Origin: Alcaligenes sp. SDU_A2
GTDB lineage: Bacteria > Pseudomonadota > Gammaproteobacteria > Burkholderiales > Burkholderiaceae_B
Assembly: GCF_038237375.1 (NCBI RefSeq)
Contig: NZ_CP151273.1
Span: 1 to 64,000 of the forward strand
Direction of reading: 5' to 3'
DNA: 64,000 nucleotides
The position numbers and the translations under genes were made by a program. Positions 32,531 to 42,173 of this stretch are shown one piece after another. Each line of letters opens with the position of its first letter. Within the stretch, counting starts at the first letter, position 1. The notes under the pieces are model-generated. The model saw only the letters and a program-made list of their open reading frames with translations, searched no databases and was not told the origin of the DNA.

Positions 32531-33547
32531 TTAACGAATAGGCAAACCGTAAATCAGGCCGCCGTTGGTCCACAAGGCATTCAGGCCGCGTTCGATCTTG
32601 AGCGGGCTGCCTTTGCCCACCGTGCGCTCGAACGATTCGCCGTAATTGCCCACTTGTTTGATGATGTTGTAGGCCCATTTTTCGTCCAGGCCCAGGTTCT
32701 TGCCGGCACCCGGAGTCACGCCCAGCAGGCGCTGCACATTCGGGTTGGTGCTTTTAAGCTGCTCGTCCACGTTGGCCGAGGTCACACCCAGCTCTTCGGC
32801 ATTAAAGGTCGCCTGCAACGACCATTTCACAATGTTCAGCCACGCATCGTCGCCCTGGCGCACGAACGGCCCCAACGGTTCTTTGGAGATGATCTCGGGC
32901 AGCACCTGATAATCGTCGGGATTCTGCATCTTGGAGATGCGGATCGAGGCCAGGCCCGAGGCGTCCGTGGAGAATACGTCGCAGCGACCGGCCACGAACG
33001 CGTTGACCACTTCGTTGAACTGCTCGATGACCACCGGCTTGTAGTCGACCTTGTTGGCCCGCGCCCAGTCGGCCATGGTGTTTTCGTTGGATGTGCCGGT
33101 CTGCATGCAAACCGTCGCCCCGTTCAATTCCTTGGCACTGGACACGCCCAGCTTCTTGGACACCAGAAAACCCTGGCCGTCGTAGAAATTGATGCCGGCA
33201 TGGATGGCACCCACGGCCGTATCGCGCTGCTGCGTCACCGTGGTGTTGCGCGCCAGCAGATCGATCTCACCGGACTGCAGGGCCGTAAAACGCTGCTGGG
33301 AATTCAAAGGCACGGCCTTGTACTTGCTGGCATCGCCCAGCGTCGCGGCGGCCACGGCACGACATACGTCGATATCCAGCCCCGTCCAATTGCCCTTGTC
33401 GTCAGGGGCGGAAAAACCGGCAAAACCCGTGGTCACGCCGCACAGCACATGGCCACGCTGCTTGACCGTATCCAGGGTGGTGGCCTGGGCCGCCTGGGCG
33501 CAGGCCATCGCCGCCAGGACGCCGGCAGAAAGTTTCAGGAAACGCAT
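32531..33547 (-). CDS. General amino-acid ABC transporter substrate-binding protein (AapJ-like)
   Basis: A 338-residue periplasmic binding protein of the AapJ/BztA type, with a signal peptide of about 22 residues (AQAAQA/TT) and the family stretches FAGFSAPDDKGNWTGLDIDV and ALQSGEIDLLARNTT. These proteins bind polar amino acids such as glutamate. GAGGAGAG precedes the ATG. No permease or ATPase genes lie beside it, so it must work with components encoded elsewhere or be an orphan receptor. Confidence 0.88.
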   Translation of the reverse strand: MRFLKLSAGVLAAMACAQAAQATTLDTVKQRGHVLCGVTTGFAGFSAPDDKGNWTGLDIDVCRAVAAATLGDASKYKAVPLNSQQRFTALQSGEIDLLARNTTVTQQRDTAVGAIHAGINFYDGQGFLVSKKLGVSSAKELNGATVCMQTGTSNENTMADWARANKVDYKPVVIEQFNEVVNAFVAGRCDVFSTDASGLASIRISKMQNPDDYQVLPEIISKEPLGPFVRQGDDAWLNIVKWSLQATFNAEELGVTSANVDEQLKSTNPNVQRLLGVTPGAGKNLGLDEKWAYNIIKQVGNYGESFERTVGKGSPLKIERGLNALWTNGGLIYGLPIR

Positions 33548-33637
33548 CGGTCTCTCCTCTGTGGATGCTGGAATACATGATTTTCCTGCATATTACCGCA
33601 GCCCGATATTACCCTGTAGGTATAAACAAATTACATA

Positions 33638-34918
33638 TCAATCGTAGCTACGTTGATCTTCGATGACTTTTCCGTCGCGCGGCAAGGTATCAGGGGCCAG
33701 CAGCTCGACCTGGGCACGTAGTTTGGTCACATCCCGTATGGTTTCGGCCACGGCCTGCTCCAGACCGGGCAGCCCAGAGACGATCTCGGCCTGAAACACC
33801 ATCTGATCCTGTCCGGTTGCGCCACGCACCACCAACCGCGCCTGCCCCAGCTCCGGATGCCGGGTACGGATCTGCTCGACCTGGGCCGGATGCACGAACA
33901 TGCCGCGCACTTTGGTGGTCTGATCGGCACGCCCCATCCAGCCCCGTATGCGTTGATTGGTCCGTCCGCAAGGCGAGACACCCGGCAACAAAGCCGACAA
34001 ATCGCCGGTGCCAAAACGCACCAGGGGGTAATCGGGATTGAACGACGTGACCACCACTTCGCCCACCTCGCCCGGCTCGACGGCATGGCCAGTGCCCGGA
34101 CGCACGATCTCCAGAATCAGGCCTTCGTTCAGGACCAGGCCTTCGCGCGCCGCCGTCTCGTAGGCAATCATGCCCAGATCCGCACTGCCATAGGCCTGAT
34201 ACCCGTCAATGCCATGCCCGGCAAACCACTGCTGCAAGGAAGGCGGATAGGCTTCGCCGGAGAACAGCGCCTTGCCCAGGCTGGGCAGCGCCACCTGCAT
34301 GGATTGGGCTTTTTCCAGGATGATCTTCAGGAAGCTAGGCGTACCCGTATAGCCCCCGGGCATCAAGTCGGCCATCGCCTGCACCTGCTGTTCGGTCTGC
34401 CCGATGCCACCGGGAAACACGGTGCAGCCCAAGGCATGAGCCGCCGTTTCCATCATGGAGCCGGCCGGCGTGAAATGATAAGAAAAACAGTTGTAGATCA
34501 GCTCGTCGCGCCGAAAACCGGCCGCATACAAAGCCCGCGCAAAGCCCCAATAATCGGGCCGCGCGCTTTCCGGTTCGTACATAGGGCCGGGCGAGGCAAA
34601 CACTTTACGAGCCTGCCCCCAGCCAATCGCGGAAAAACCGCCAAACACATCCTGCGCCTGACGGCCCGCCCCCCCTTGCGTGCGCGCCTGTTCGCGCGAC
34701 CGCAGTTGCGCCTGCAACAGCTCGCTCTTGCGGATGACCGGAATGGCGGACAAATCCTCGCGGCTACGCACAGCTGCTATATCCACGCCCTGCAATTGCA
34801 CGGCAATGGCCGGTGCGCGTTGGCGCGCCGCCTGCAACACCTGCGGCAGGCGGGCCATCAATTCTTGCTCGCGCTGCTGGGCAGGCAAGGTTTCGCGTTC
34901 GTCGTAATAGTCGCTCAT
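33638..34918 (-). CDS. Phenylacetate-CoA ligase-like AMP-dependent ligase
   Basis: A 426-residue ANL-superfamily enzyme of the PaaK branch, which activates an aromatic or other carboxylic acid to its CoA thioester through an acyl-AMP. Visible features are the YGSADLGM adenine-binding segment, the RFGTGDLSAL motif with the hinge Asp, and a C-terminal domain with the lysine in LPRDGKVIEDQ. The substrate is unknown. It is the last gene of the run that includes a complete Liv-type importer, so it probably activates the imported acid. Confidence 0.85.
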   Translation of the reverse strand: MSDYYDERETLPAQQREQELMARLPQVLQAARQRAPAIAVQLQGVDIAAVRSREDLSAIPVIRKSELLQAQLRSREQARTQGGAGRQAQDVFGGFSAIGWGQARKVFASPGPMYEPESARPDYWGFARALYAAGFRRDELIYNCFSYHFTPAGSMMETAAHALGCTVFPGGIGQTEQQVQAMADLMPGGYTGTPSFLKIILEKAQSMQVALPSLGKALFSGEAYPPSLQQWFAGHGIDGYQAYGSADLGMIAYETAAREGLVLNEGLILEIVRPGTGHAVEPGEVGEVVVTSFNPDYPLVRFGTGDLSALLPGVSPCGRTNQRIRGWMGRADQTTKVRGMFVHPAQVEQIRTRHPELGQARLVVRGATGQDQMVFQAEIVSGLPGLEQAVAETIRDVTKLRAQVELLAPDTLPRDGKVIEDQRSYD

Positions 34919-34927
34919 GGTCCCCCC

Positions 34928-35761
34928 TCAGGCCAGCCAGCGCTTGCGCCGTCTATAGAACTTGTTGTCCCGAAAACTCTTGCGTTCGCCATGCGAGACG
35001 CCCAGGTAAAACTCTTTGACGTCCTCGTTCTCGGCCAGCGCCTGGGACGGGCCATCCATCATGACGCGGCCGTTTTCCAGGATGTAGCCATAGTCGGCGT
35101 ACTTCAGCGCCACATTGGTGTTCTGCTCGGCCAGCAGAAAACTGACCCGTTCGCGTTGATTCAGATCGCGCACGATCTCGAAGATTTCTTCCACAACCTG
35201 GGGGGCCAAACCCATAGAAGGTTCGTCCAGCAGAATCATGCCCGGATCGGCCATCAAGGCCCGGCCGATGGCACACATCTGCTGCTCACCGCCGGAGGTA
35301 TAGCCCGCCTGGCTGGTGCGGCGCTGCTTGAGTCTGGGGAAGTACTGGTAAACCTTGTCCAGCTCGGCGCTCAGGTCGCCCCGAGACAAGGAACGCGTAT
35401 ACGCCCCGGTCAGCAGGTTTTCTTCGATGCTCAGGTGCGCAAAGCAGTGCCGGCCCTCCATGACCTGCACGACGCCGCGCTTGACCAAATCGGCCGGGGT
35501 CAACTGTTCGATGCGTTCGCCGCGCAGTTCGATATGCCCTTTGGTCACATCGCCGCGCTCGGCGCGCAGCAGATTGGAGACGGCGCGCAAGGTCGTGGTC
35601 TTGCCCGCGCCGTTGGCCCCCAACAGGGCCACGATATGCCCTTCAGGCACACGCAGGGACACGCCCTTAAGCACCAGAATGACGTGGTTGTATATGACTT
35701 CAATGCCATTGACGTCCAGCAGCACGGGTGCCTGTGTCGTCTGGTCTGCGGTATTCATCAT
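34928..35761 (-). CDS. livF: Branched-chain amino-acid-type ABC transporter ATPase (LivF)
   Basis: A 277-residue ATPase subunit with Walker A GANGAGKTT (48-56), the signature TSGGEQQM, Walker B ILLDEPSMGL and the switch His replaced context AEQNTN typical of LivF. It energises the LivH-LivM permease. GGGG before ATG 35761 marks the start; a much longer open frame upstream overlaps the binding-protein gene and is not used. An unusual C-terminal extension rich in Arg and Lys (about 30 residues) ends the protein. Confidence 0.9.
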   Translation of the reverse strand: MMNTADQTTQAPVLLDVNGIEVIYNHVILVLKGVSLRVPEGHIVALLGANGAGKTTTLRAVSNLLRAERGDVTKGHIELRGERIEQLTPADLVKRGVVQVMEGRHCFAHLSIEENLLTGAYTRSLSRGDLSAELDKVYQYFPRLKQRRTSQAGYTSGGEQQMCAIGRALMADPGMILLDEPSMGLAPQVVEEIFEIVRDLNQRERVSFLLAEQNTNVALKYADYGYILENGRVMMDGPSQALAENEDVKEFYLGVSHGERKSFRDNKFYRRRKRWLA

Positions 35762-35811
35762 GATCATCCCCGCGCAAAAAGCGCCCGGAGTCGCCCCCCG
35801 GGCGCCTGGGT

Positions 35812-37131
35812 TCAACCCTCGCAGGTGCGAGGCGTGATCTTCTTCTCGGCCGCGTACTTGGCCGACATTTCCTTGACCAGCGGATCGACAAAGCTCTTGT
35901 CGGACTGATACCAATCCGAGACGACCTCGAACTTGTTGCCATTCCACTGCACGATGCGGGCCCAGTCGTCACCCATGTGATTGCTGCACGAAGTCTTGAC
36001 CGGACGCATGATGCCCTCGAAGCCCAGCTCCTTCAGGCGCGCTTCGTCCAGATTCAGATTCTCGAAACCCCAACGCACCTGCTCGGGTGTCATATGCTTG
36101 CCTTTGCCGAATTTTTCCTGGGCGGTCCGTATGGCTTCCACCTGCATCATGGAAATCATCATGCCCCGCGTGTGCGCCAGCGAACCCACGTACTTGTCGC
36201 CGTTTTCGGCTCCTTTGCCTTTGGCGTGCATGGCTTTGACAGCCTCGTGTACCGGACCATCCTCGGCGCTGTTGTGAATCGTGATGCCCTTGTATCCCTT
36301 GGCGGCCGCACCCAGATCGGCCACATCGCTTTCGGAGGCGGCCCACCAGATGCCATAGATTTTGTCACGCGGATAACCCACCGCCTGAGCTTCGCGAATG
36401 GCCGTGGGCGTCATGATGCCGGCGCTCCACAGCAGGATAAAGTCGGGCCGGTTCTTGCGTACCTGCAACCAGGTGGACTTCTGCTCCACGCCGGGCGCGG
36501 TTACCGGGTACAGATCCAGCTTGAAGCCTTCGGCCTTGGCGCGGGCCTGCAGCAGGGCAATGGGCTCCTTGCCATAGGGCGAGTCGTGATAGACCAAGGC
36601 AATACGCTGATCCTTGAGCTTATCCTGCCCAACCTGCTTGGCAATGTCCTGGATCATGACGTCGGCCGCCGTCCAGTACGTACCCAGCAGCGGAAAGTTC
36701 CACTCGAACACGGAACCATTGACCGAGTGCGACAGGCCATAGCCCATCGTTTCGATAGGTATGCCGTCCACAAACGCCTTGTCGGTCAGGGCAAAGGTAA
36801 TGCCAGTGGACTGGGTGTCAAAACCCGATGCGCCGCCGCCCTTGCCTTTCATGCGTTCGTAGCATTCCACGCCCCGGTCGGTGGCGTAGGCCGTTTCGCA
36901 TTCCTCGTACACCAACTTGACGCCGTTCACACCGCCGTCGCGCTCGTTGACCAGCGCCAGATAGTCCAGCTTGCCGTCGGCCCAGGGAATCCCCAAAGGC
37001 GCAAACGATCCGGTGCGGTAGGTCAGCAGCGGAATGTATTGCTCTTCGGCCGCCAGCGCAGCCGTGCTCATGGTCAGCATCGCGGCGCAGGCGCTCAAGC
37101 CCAGCGCGGCACGTTTCAGTCGTGTTGTCAT
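35812..37131 (-). CDS. ABC transporter substrate-binding protein (LivJ-type)
   Basis: A 439-residue periplasmic receptor of the type I (Leu/Ile/Val-like) fold, with a signal peptide cleaved after about Ala27 (AALA/AE). It is longer than LivJ of E. coli and matches the group linked to aromatic-acid and fatty-acid-like ligases rather than plain branched-chain amino acids. GAGGA precedes ATG 37131. It lies between livM and livF in the operon. The ligand is inferred from the flanking CoA ligases to be a carboxylic acid. Confidence 0.88.
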   Translation of the reverse strand: MTTRLKRAALGLSACAAMLTMSTAALAAEEQYIPLLTYRTGSFAPLGIPWADGKLDYLALVNERDGGVNGVKLVYEECETAYATDRGVECYERMKGKGGGASGFDTQSTGITFALTDKAFVDGIPIETMGYGLSHSVNGSVFEWNFPLLGTYWTAADVMIQDIAKQVGQDKLKDQRIALVYHDSPYGKEPIALLQARAKAEGFKLDLYPVTAPGVEQKSTWLQVRKNRPDFILLWSAGIMTPTAIREAQAVGYPRDKIYGIWWAASESDVADLGAAAKGYKGITIHNSAEDGPVHEAVKAMHAKGKGAENGDKYVGSLAHTRGMMISMMQVEAIRTAQEKFGKGKHMTPEQVRWGFENLNLDEARLKELGFEGIMRPVKTSCSNHMGDDWARIVQWNGNKFEVVSDWYQSDKSFVDPLVKEMSAKYAAEKKITPRTCEG

Positions 37132-37213
37132 CTCCTGGTCCTCCGATAAGTACCATGTTGTGAATGCCCCGTCCTGATGGCAGGGCTGTTCGTTCATGCA
37201 CCACTTGCCTGCA

Positions 37214-38278
37214 TCAATGGGGGAAAGGCCACAGCCGCAGCTTTTCCTTGCCAATGCTCCAGAGCCGCGCCAGACCATGCGGCTCCACAATCAAAAAGAA
37301 AACAATCAAAGCGCCAAACACCATATGCTCGATGTGCGAGGCCGTGTCCACCGCCAGCGACAACCCGAACCAGTGCGGGACATTGGTCAGCAGCACAGGC
37401 AGCAGCACCATGAAAGCCGCACCGAAGAAACTACCCACAATCGAACCCAGTCCGCCGATGATGACAATAAACAGCAGTTGCAAGGAGCGCGTCAGGTCAA
37501 ACGCCAACGGCTCCCAGGACCCCAGGTGGATATAGGCCCACAGGGCACCGGCCACGCCAATGAAAAAGGAGCTGACGGCAAAGGCTGTTAATTTGGCGTA
37601 CACCGGCCGTATGCCGATCACTTCAGCGGCCACGTCCATATCCCGGATGGCCATCCATTGCCGGCCTATGGCCCCGCGCACCAGGTTCTTGGCCAAGAGC
37701 GCAAAGATCACCACAAAAATCAGCACGAACACGTACTTCTGCGCCGGCGTCTGCACCGGCAGCCCAAATGCCGTCAAGGCCGGCACAGAGACGTTGCCCG
37801 AGGGCGAGTAGTTGGTAAAAAAAGCAATGCGCAGAAAGGCCCAGTCCACGAAAAACTGCGCCGCCAGCGTGGTTACGGCCAAGTACAGCCCCCGGATGCG
37901 CAAGCTGGGGATGCCGAACACCACACCCACCAAAGTAGCGAACACCCCGCCCAGCAAGATCTGCCCCACCAGCGGAATTTCGGGAATGCGCACCCCGAAG
38001 TTCCAGGCCGCATAAGCCCCCACAGCCATGAAGGCACCCGAACCAATGGAAATCTGCCCGCAATAGCCCACCAATATGTTCAAACCGATGGCGGCCAGCG
38101 ACAGGATCAGAAAAGGCGTCAGAATGGCCTGCAGAAAATAATTGGACGCCAGCAGAGGGGCCGCCACAAAGGCGATCAACAGAACACCCAGCACCACATA
38201 GCGGTCCTGACGGATGGGGAAAATCTGTTGATCCGCCCGATAGCTGCTCTTGAACTGGCCGTTTTCGCGATAAATCAT
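37214..38278 (-). CDS. livM: ABC transporter permease (LivM-type)
   Basis: A 354-residue inner-membrane permease with about eight to ten hydrophobic segments and the family motifs GYCGQISIGSGAFMAVGAYA and LRIRGLYLAVTTLA. It forms the translocation pore with LivH. It follows livH by 12 bp and precedes the binding-protein gene. Confidence 0.92.
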   Translation of the reverse strand: MIYRENGQFKSSYRADQQIFPIRQDRYVVLGVLLIAFVAAPLLASNYFLQAILTPFLILSLAAIGLNILVGYCGQISIGSGAFMAVGAYAAWNFGVRIPEIPLVGQILLGGVFATLVGVVFGIPSLRIRGLYLAVTTLAAQFFVDWAFLRIAFFTNYSPSGNVSVPALTAFGLPVQTPAQKYVFVLIFVVIFALLAKNLVRGAIGRQWMAIRDMDVAAEVIGIRPVYAKLTAFAVSSFFIGVAGALWAYIHLGSWEPLAFDLTRSLQLLFIVIIGGLGSIVGSFFGAAFMVLLPVLLTNVPHWFGLSLAVDTASHIEHMVFGALIVFFLIVEPHGLARLWSIGKEKLRLWPFPH

Positions 38279-38290
38279 GTCGACTCCACC

Positions 38291-39220
38291 TCAGACGCGA
38301 TCAATAATCTTCTCGCCGAACAAGCCTTGCGGCCGGAACAGCAGAAACACCAGGGCCAGCACATACGCAAACCAGATCTCGATGCCGCCGCCCACATACG
38401 GTCCCAGATAGACCTCGGACACTTTTTCGCCCACGCCGATAATCAGCCCACCTACGATGGCCCCCGGCACCGACGTCAGCCCGCCCAGTATCACCACCGG
38501 CAAGGCGCGCAAGGCTGCCGTGGACAGGGTGAACTGCACACCGTACTTAGACCCCCAGATCACCCCGGCCACCAGCGCCACCAAGCCCGCCACCGTCCAG
38601 ACCACCACCCAGATTCGATTCAAGGGGATACCGATGGACTGCGCCGCCTGGTGATCGTCGGCCACGGCGCGCAACGCCCGGCCTACCCCGGTGTATTGAA
38701 AGAAGAAGGCCAGAGCCGCCACCAGCAAGGCCGCCAGCAAGGCTGAGCTCAGGTCTTCCATGCTGACCAGCACGCCGCCCTCGAACATGGATTCCAGGAT
38801 AAAGACCGGGTCCTTGGGCATGCCCACATCGATGGAGTAGACCGAACTGCCAAACACAATCTGCCCCAACCCGTCCAGAAAGTAGCTGATGCCGATGGTG
38901 GCCATGAGCAAGGTCGTGCCTTCCTGATTGACCAGATAGCGCAACACCCAACGCTCGATCAGCACCGCCAGCAGCCACATGAGCAAGGCCGACACGATAA
39001 AGGCCAGCACATTGCCCCACAGGCCCGGCTCCATGCCCAGCCACTGCGGAATCCAATGCGACAGCCGGGCCATCGCCAGCGCCGCTACGAGCACCATGGC
39101 ACCTTGGGCGAAGTTGAACACGCCCGATGCCTTGAAGATCAGCACAAAGCCCAGGGCGACCAGGGCATACAGCATCCCTATCATCAAGCCGCCCAGCACG
39201 GTTTCCAGAAAAAAAGCCAT
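38291..39220 (-). CDS. livH: ABC transporter permease (LivH-type)
   Basis: A 309-residue inner-membrane permease. The N-terminal segment LYALVALGFVLIFKASG with VFNFAQGAMV, and the C-terminal GGLTSVPGAIVGGLIIGVGE, are typical of LivH. ATG 39220 with GAGGGGAG before it is the start; the longer open frame upstream overlaps livG in another frame. It lies 11 bp after livG. Confidence 0.92.
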   Translation of the reverse strand: MAFFLETVLGGLMIGMLYALVALGFVLIFKASGVFNFAQGAMVLVAALAMARLSHWIPQWLGMEPGLWGNVLAFIVSALLMWLLAVLIERWVLRYLVNQEGTTLLMATIGISYFLDGLGQIVFGSSVYSIDVGMPKDPVFILESMFEGGVLVSMEDLSSALLAALLVAALAFFFQYTGVGRALRAVADDHQAAQSIGIPLNRIWVVVWTVAGLVALVAGVIWGSKYGVQFTLSTAALRALPVVILGGLTSVPGAIVGGLIIGVGEKVSEVYLGPYVGGGIEIWFAYVLALVFLLFRPQGLFGEKIIDRV

Positions 39221-39231
39221 GTCCGCTCCCC

Positions 39232-40032
39232 TCAGTGCCCAGCGCCCAGATAGGCGCGGATGACGTCCGGATTCTGGCGCACCTCGTCGGGCGCGCCATC
39301 GCCGATCTTTTTGCCATAGTCCAGCACCACAACGCGGTCGGAAATATCCATGACCACGCCCATATCGTGCTCGATCAGCACAATGGTGGTGCCGTACTCT
39401 TCGTTGACATCCAGGATGAAGCGGCACATGTCCTGCTTTTCCTCGATATTCATGCCCGCCATAGGTTCGTCCAGCAACAGAATGCTGGGCTGCATGGCCA
39501 AGGCACGACCCAGGTCCACCCGCTTTTGCAAGCCATACGGCAAACGCCCCACCGGCGTCTTGCGGTACGCCTGGATTTCCAGAAAATCGATCAGGCCTTC
39601 TACATATTCGCGATTTCGGATTTCCTCGCGTTCCGCACTGCCCAGGCGAAAAGCTTGGGCCAGCACGCCGCTTTTCATGTGCAGGTTGCGCCCCGTCATG
39701 ATGTTGTCCAGCACGCTCATGCCCTTGAACAAAGCCAGGTTCTGAAAGGTGCGGGCAATTCCCTGCTCGGCCGTATGCCGCGAGTTCATGCGCGCATAAG
39801 CGCGGTCGCGCAGCACGATCTCGCCTTTTTGTGGCGCGTACACCCCGTTGATGACGTTCAACATGGAGCTTTTGCCTGCCCCGTTAGGGCCGATGATGGA
39901 GCGGATCTCGTGTTCGCGTATGTCGAAAGAAATATCCGTCAACGCCTTGACCCCGCCAAAGGCCAAGGAAATATTCTTCAGATCCAGCACCACCGGCCCG
40001 ATGCGCCGTTCCTGTGTCTGCACGTCAGTCAT
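39232..40032 (-). CDS. livG: ABC transporter ATPase (LivG-type)
   Basis: A 266-residue ATPase with Walker A GPNGAGKSS (48-56), a degenerate signature near PYGLQKRVDLGRAL in place of LSGGQ, Walker B ILLDEPMAGM and the switch His in IEHDMGVVM. The degenerate signature is common in LivG proteins of this subgroup. Its start overlaps the stop of the upstream acyl-CoA synthetase by four bases (ATGA), so the synthetase and transporter are translationally coupled. Confidence 0.92.
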   Translation of the reverse strand: MTDVQTQERRIGPVVLDLKNISLAFGGVKALTDISFDIREHEIRSIIGPNGAGKSSMLNVINGVYAPQKGEIVLRDRAYARMNSRHTAEQGIARTFQNLALFKGMSVLDNIMTGRNLHMKSGVLAQAFRLGSAEREEIRNREYVEGLIDFLEIQAYRKTPVGRLPYGLQKRVDLGRALAMQPSILLLDEPMAGMNIEEKQDMCRFILDVNEEYGTTIVLIEHDMGVVMDISDRVVVLDYGKKIGDGAPDEVRQNPDVIRAYLGAGH

Positions 40033-41999
40033 CCCTTGCTCCTTCCTGCGGCCTGCGGCATACGTTCAATGCGCAGGTCTGCCGAAATGCGGCCCGTTCG
40101 GCCATCTTCGAATTTCACCTCGGTCTCGATGTACTGGTGATCCACGCCCCCGAACAAGGCCTGCACCAGCACCTCGTATTTCTGCGCAATGAAGCCGCGC
40201 CGCACCTTGCGAGTCCGCGTCAGCTCATCGTCGTCCGGGTCCAGCTCCTTATGCAGGATCAAGAAAGCGCGAATGCTGGAACCAGCCAGTTTGGGGTCGG
40301 CCGCCAGGTCCGCGTTCACCTGCTCCACACAGTCGCGGATCAAGGCATAGACCTCGGGCTTGGCCGCCAGATCGGTATAGCCCGCATAAGGCAGGTTGCG
40401 ACGTTCGGCCCAATTGCCCACCGCTTCCAGATCGATATTGATGAAGGCGCAGACCTGATCCTGACCCGCGCCAAAGGCCACCGCCTCTTTAATAAAGGGG
40501 AAGAACTTGAGCTTGTTCTCGATGTACTTGGGCGCAAACAACGAACCATCAGCCAGCTTGCCCACATCCTTGGCACGGTCAATGATCTTCAGTTGCCCAT
40601 CGGTATCCAGATAGCCCGCGTCGCCCGTGTGGTACCAGCCGTCCTCGGTAAAGGATTCGGCGGTGGACTCGGGGTTGCGGTAGTACTCTTTGAACAGACC
40701 CGGACTACGCACCTGGATCTCGCCGTTGTCTGCCACCCGTATCTCCACGCCGCGCACCGGCGGTCCCACGGTATCGGCGCGCACGTGGCCGTCTTGCTGC
40801 ACACAGACAAACACCGACGTTTCGGTAGAGCCATACAACTGCTTCAGATTGATGCCGATGGAGCGGTAAAAATCGAACAAGTCCGGGCCAATGGCTTCGC
40901 CGGCGGTATAGGCCACACGAACCCGGCTCATGCCCAAGGCATTGCGCAAGGGGCCGTAGATCAGCACATTGCCCAGCGCGTAGCGCAGCCGGTCCCACAG
41001 GCCAACATCGTGGTGGCCGTCCAAAATGCGCACCCCGACACGACTGGCCAGCGCCATACAACGGCGATACAGCGCCCGTTTGATTGCGCCGGCATCTTCC
41101 ATGCGTATGGTCACTTGGGTCAGCAGGCCTTCGAGCACGCGCGGCGGCGCAAAGTAATAGGTCGGGCCTATATCGTGCAAATCAATGGACACCGTATTGG
41201 GCGATTCGGGATGGTTGACCGTAAACCCGGTGACCAGAAACTGCGTGTAGGAAAACATGTTCTGCCCTATCCAGGCCGGCGGCAGATAGGCCAGCACTTC
41301 CTCGCGATCGGTCAGCGACTCCATATCCTGGATGGCCAGCGCACGATCGATCAGCGCCGCATGCGTCAGCACCACGCCTTTAGGCTTGCCGGTGGTGCCG
41401 GAGGTATAGAACATGGCCGCCGCCTGGTCAGGTTGCAGTGCCTGCCAGATGCGGCTCACGCAATCGGCCTCGCGCCTCAGGCGCTCCCTGCCCTGCTCCA
41501 TGACCCGCTCGATATCCAGCAATTGCTCTTGCCGGTAGTTGCGCAGGCCACGCGGGTCATCGTAGACCACCTGGCTCAGATCCGGGCACTGTTCCCAGAC
41601 CTCCAGCATCTTGTCGACCTGTTCCTGGTCCTCCACCACGGCCACCCGTATGCTGGCATCCTGCAGCACGTGCAGCATCTCTTGGGCAACCGCGTCCTGG
41701 TAGAGCGGCACCGGCACGGCCCCCAGCATCTGTGCGGCCATCATGGCCAGGTACAGACGCGGGCGATTCTCGCCGATCACGGCCACATGCTGGCCTTGCT
41801 GCACGCCCAGAGCCGCCAGACCGGCCGCCAAGGCTTGCGCTTGTTCGGCCACCTGCTGCCAGGTCCAGGTTTGCCAGATGCCCAGGTCTTTCTCGCGCAT
41901 GGCGACACTGCCGCCACGCACACGGGCATGATGATCTATCCACGCGGGAAAGGTGCCTGGAATAGCGGCTACCTGTCCTTGATCTGTCCGAACAACCAT
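40029..41999 (-). CDS. Long-chain acyl-CoA synthetase-like AMP-dependent ligase
   Basis: A 656-residue ANL-family ligase with the AMP-binding P-loop YTSGTTGKPKG (198-208), the adenine motif YGSTETS, the hinge region YHTGDAGYLD and a C-terminal AMP-binding domain. The length and architecture match long-chain fatty acyl-CoA synthetases, but the gene context suggests another carboxylic acid. It is the first gene of a seven-gene minus-strand operon with Liv-type transporter genes and a second, PaaK-like ligase. Upstream and divergent is a Crp-family regulator. Confidence 0.88.
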   Translation of the reverse strand: MVVRTDQGQVAAIPGTFPAWIDHHARVRGGSVAMREKDLGIWQTWTWQQVAEQAQALAAGLAALGVQQGQHVAVIGENRPRLYLAMMAAQMLGAVPVPLYQDAVAQEMLHVLQDASIRVAVVEDQEQVDKMLEVWEQCPDLSQVVYDDPRGLRNYRQEQLLDIERVMEQGRERLRREADCVSRIWQALQPDQAAAMFYTSGTTGKPKGVVLTHAALIDRALAIQDMESLTDREEVLAYLPPAWIGQNMFSYTQFLVTGFTVNHPESPNTVSIDLHDIGPTYYFAPPRVLEGLLTQVTIRMEDAGAIKRALYRRCMALASRVGVRILDGHHDVGLWDRLRYALGNVLIYGPLRNALGMSRVRVAYTAGEAIGPDLFDFYRSIGINLKQLYGSTETSVFVCVQQDGHVRADTVGPPVRGVEIRVADNGEIQVRSPGLFKEYYRNPESTAESFTEDGWYHTGDAGYLDTDGQLKIIDRAKDVGKLADGSLFAPKYIENKLKFFPFIKEAVAFGAGQDQVCAFINIDLEAVGNWAERRNLPYAGYTDLAAKPEVYALIRDCVEQVNADLAADPKLAGSSIRAFLILHKELDPDDDELTRTRKVRRGFIAQKYEVLVQALFGGVDHQYIETEVKFEDGRTGRISADLRIERMPQAAGRSKG

Positions 42000-42091
42000 G
42001 TCTCCTCCGAATTTTCCCGGCTTGTTCTGCTCAGGTGGGCTGCTTATGATGGCCTAGGAAGACTTGCTTATATCAGTCTGCTATTTGCATC

Positions 42092-42105
42092 CTGTTGTTA
42101 ATCAA
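42092..42105. promoter_or_regulatory. Possible FNR/Crp-type half site in the divergent region
   Basis: CTGTT-GTTA-ATCAA matches the right half of the FNR consensus TTGAT-N4-ATCAA fully and the left half at three of five positions. It lies about 70 bp upstream of the Crp-family gene and about 95 bp upstream of the acyl-CoA synthetase gene. The identification is weak. Confidence 0.25.
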
Positions 42106-42173
42106 GGTATCGGCTGCCTGCCCGTGCAACTGTCACGGACATGACATTCCACCTTTATCTAGGGTTATTCCTC

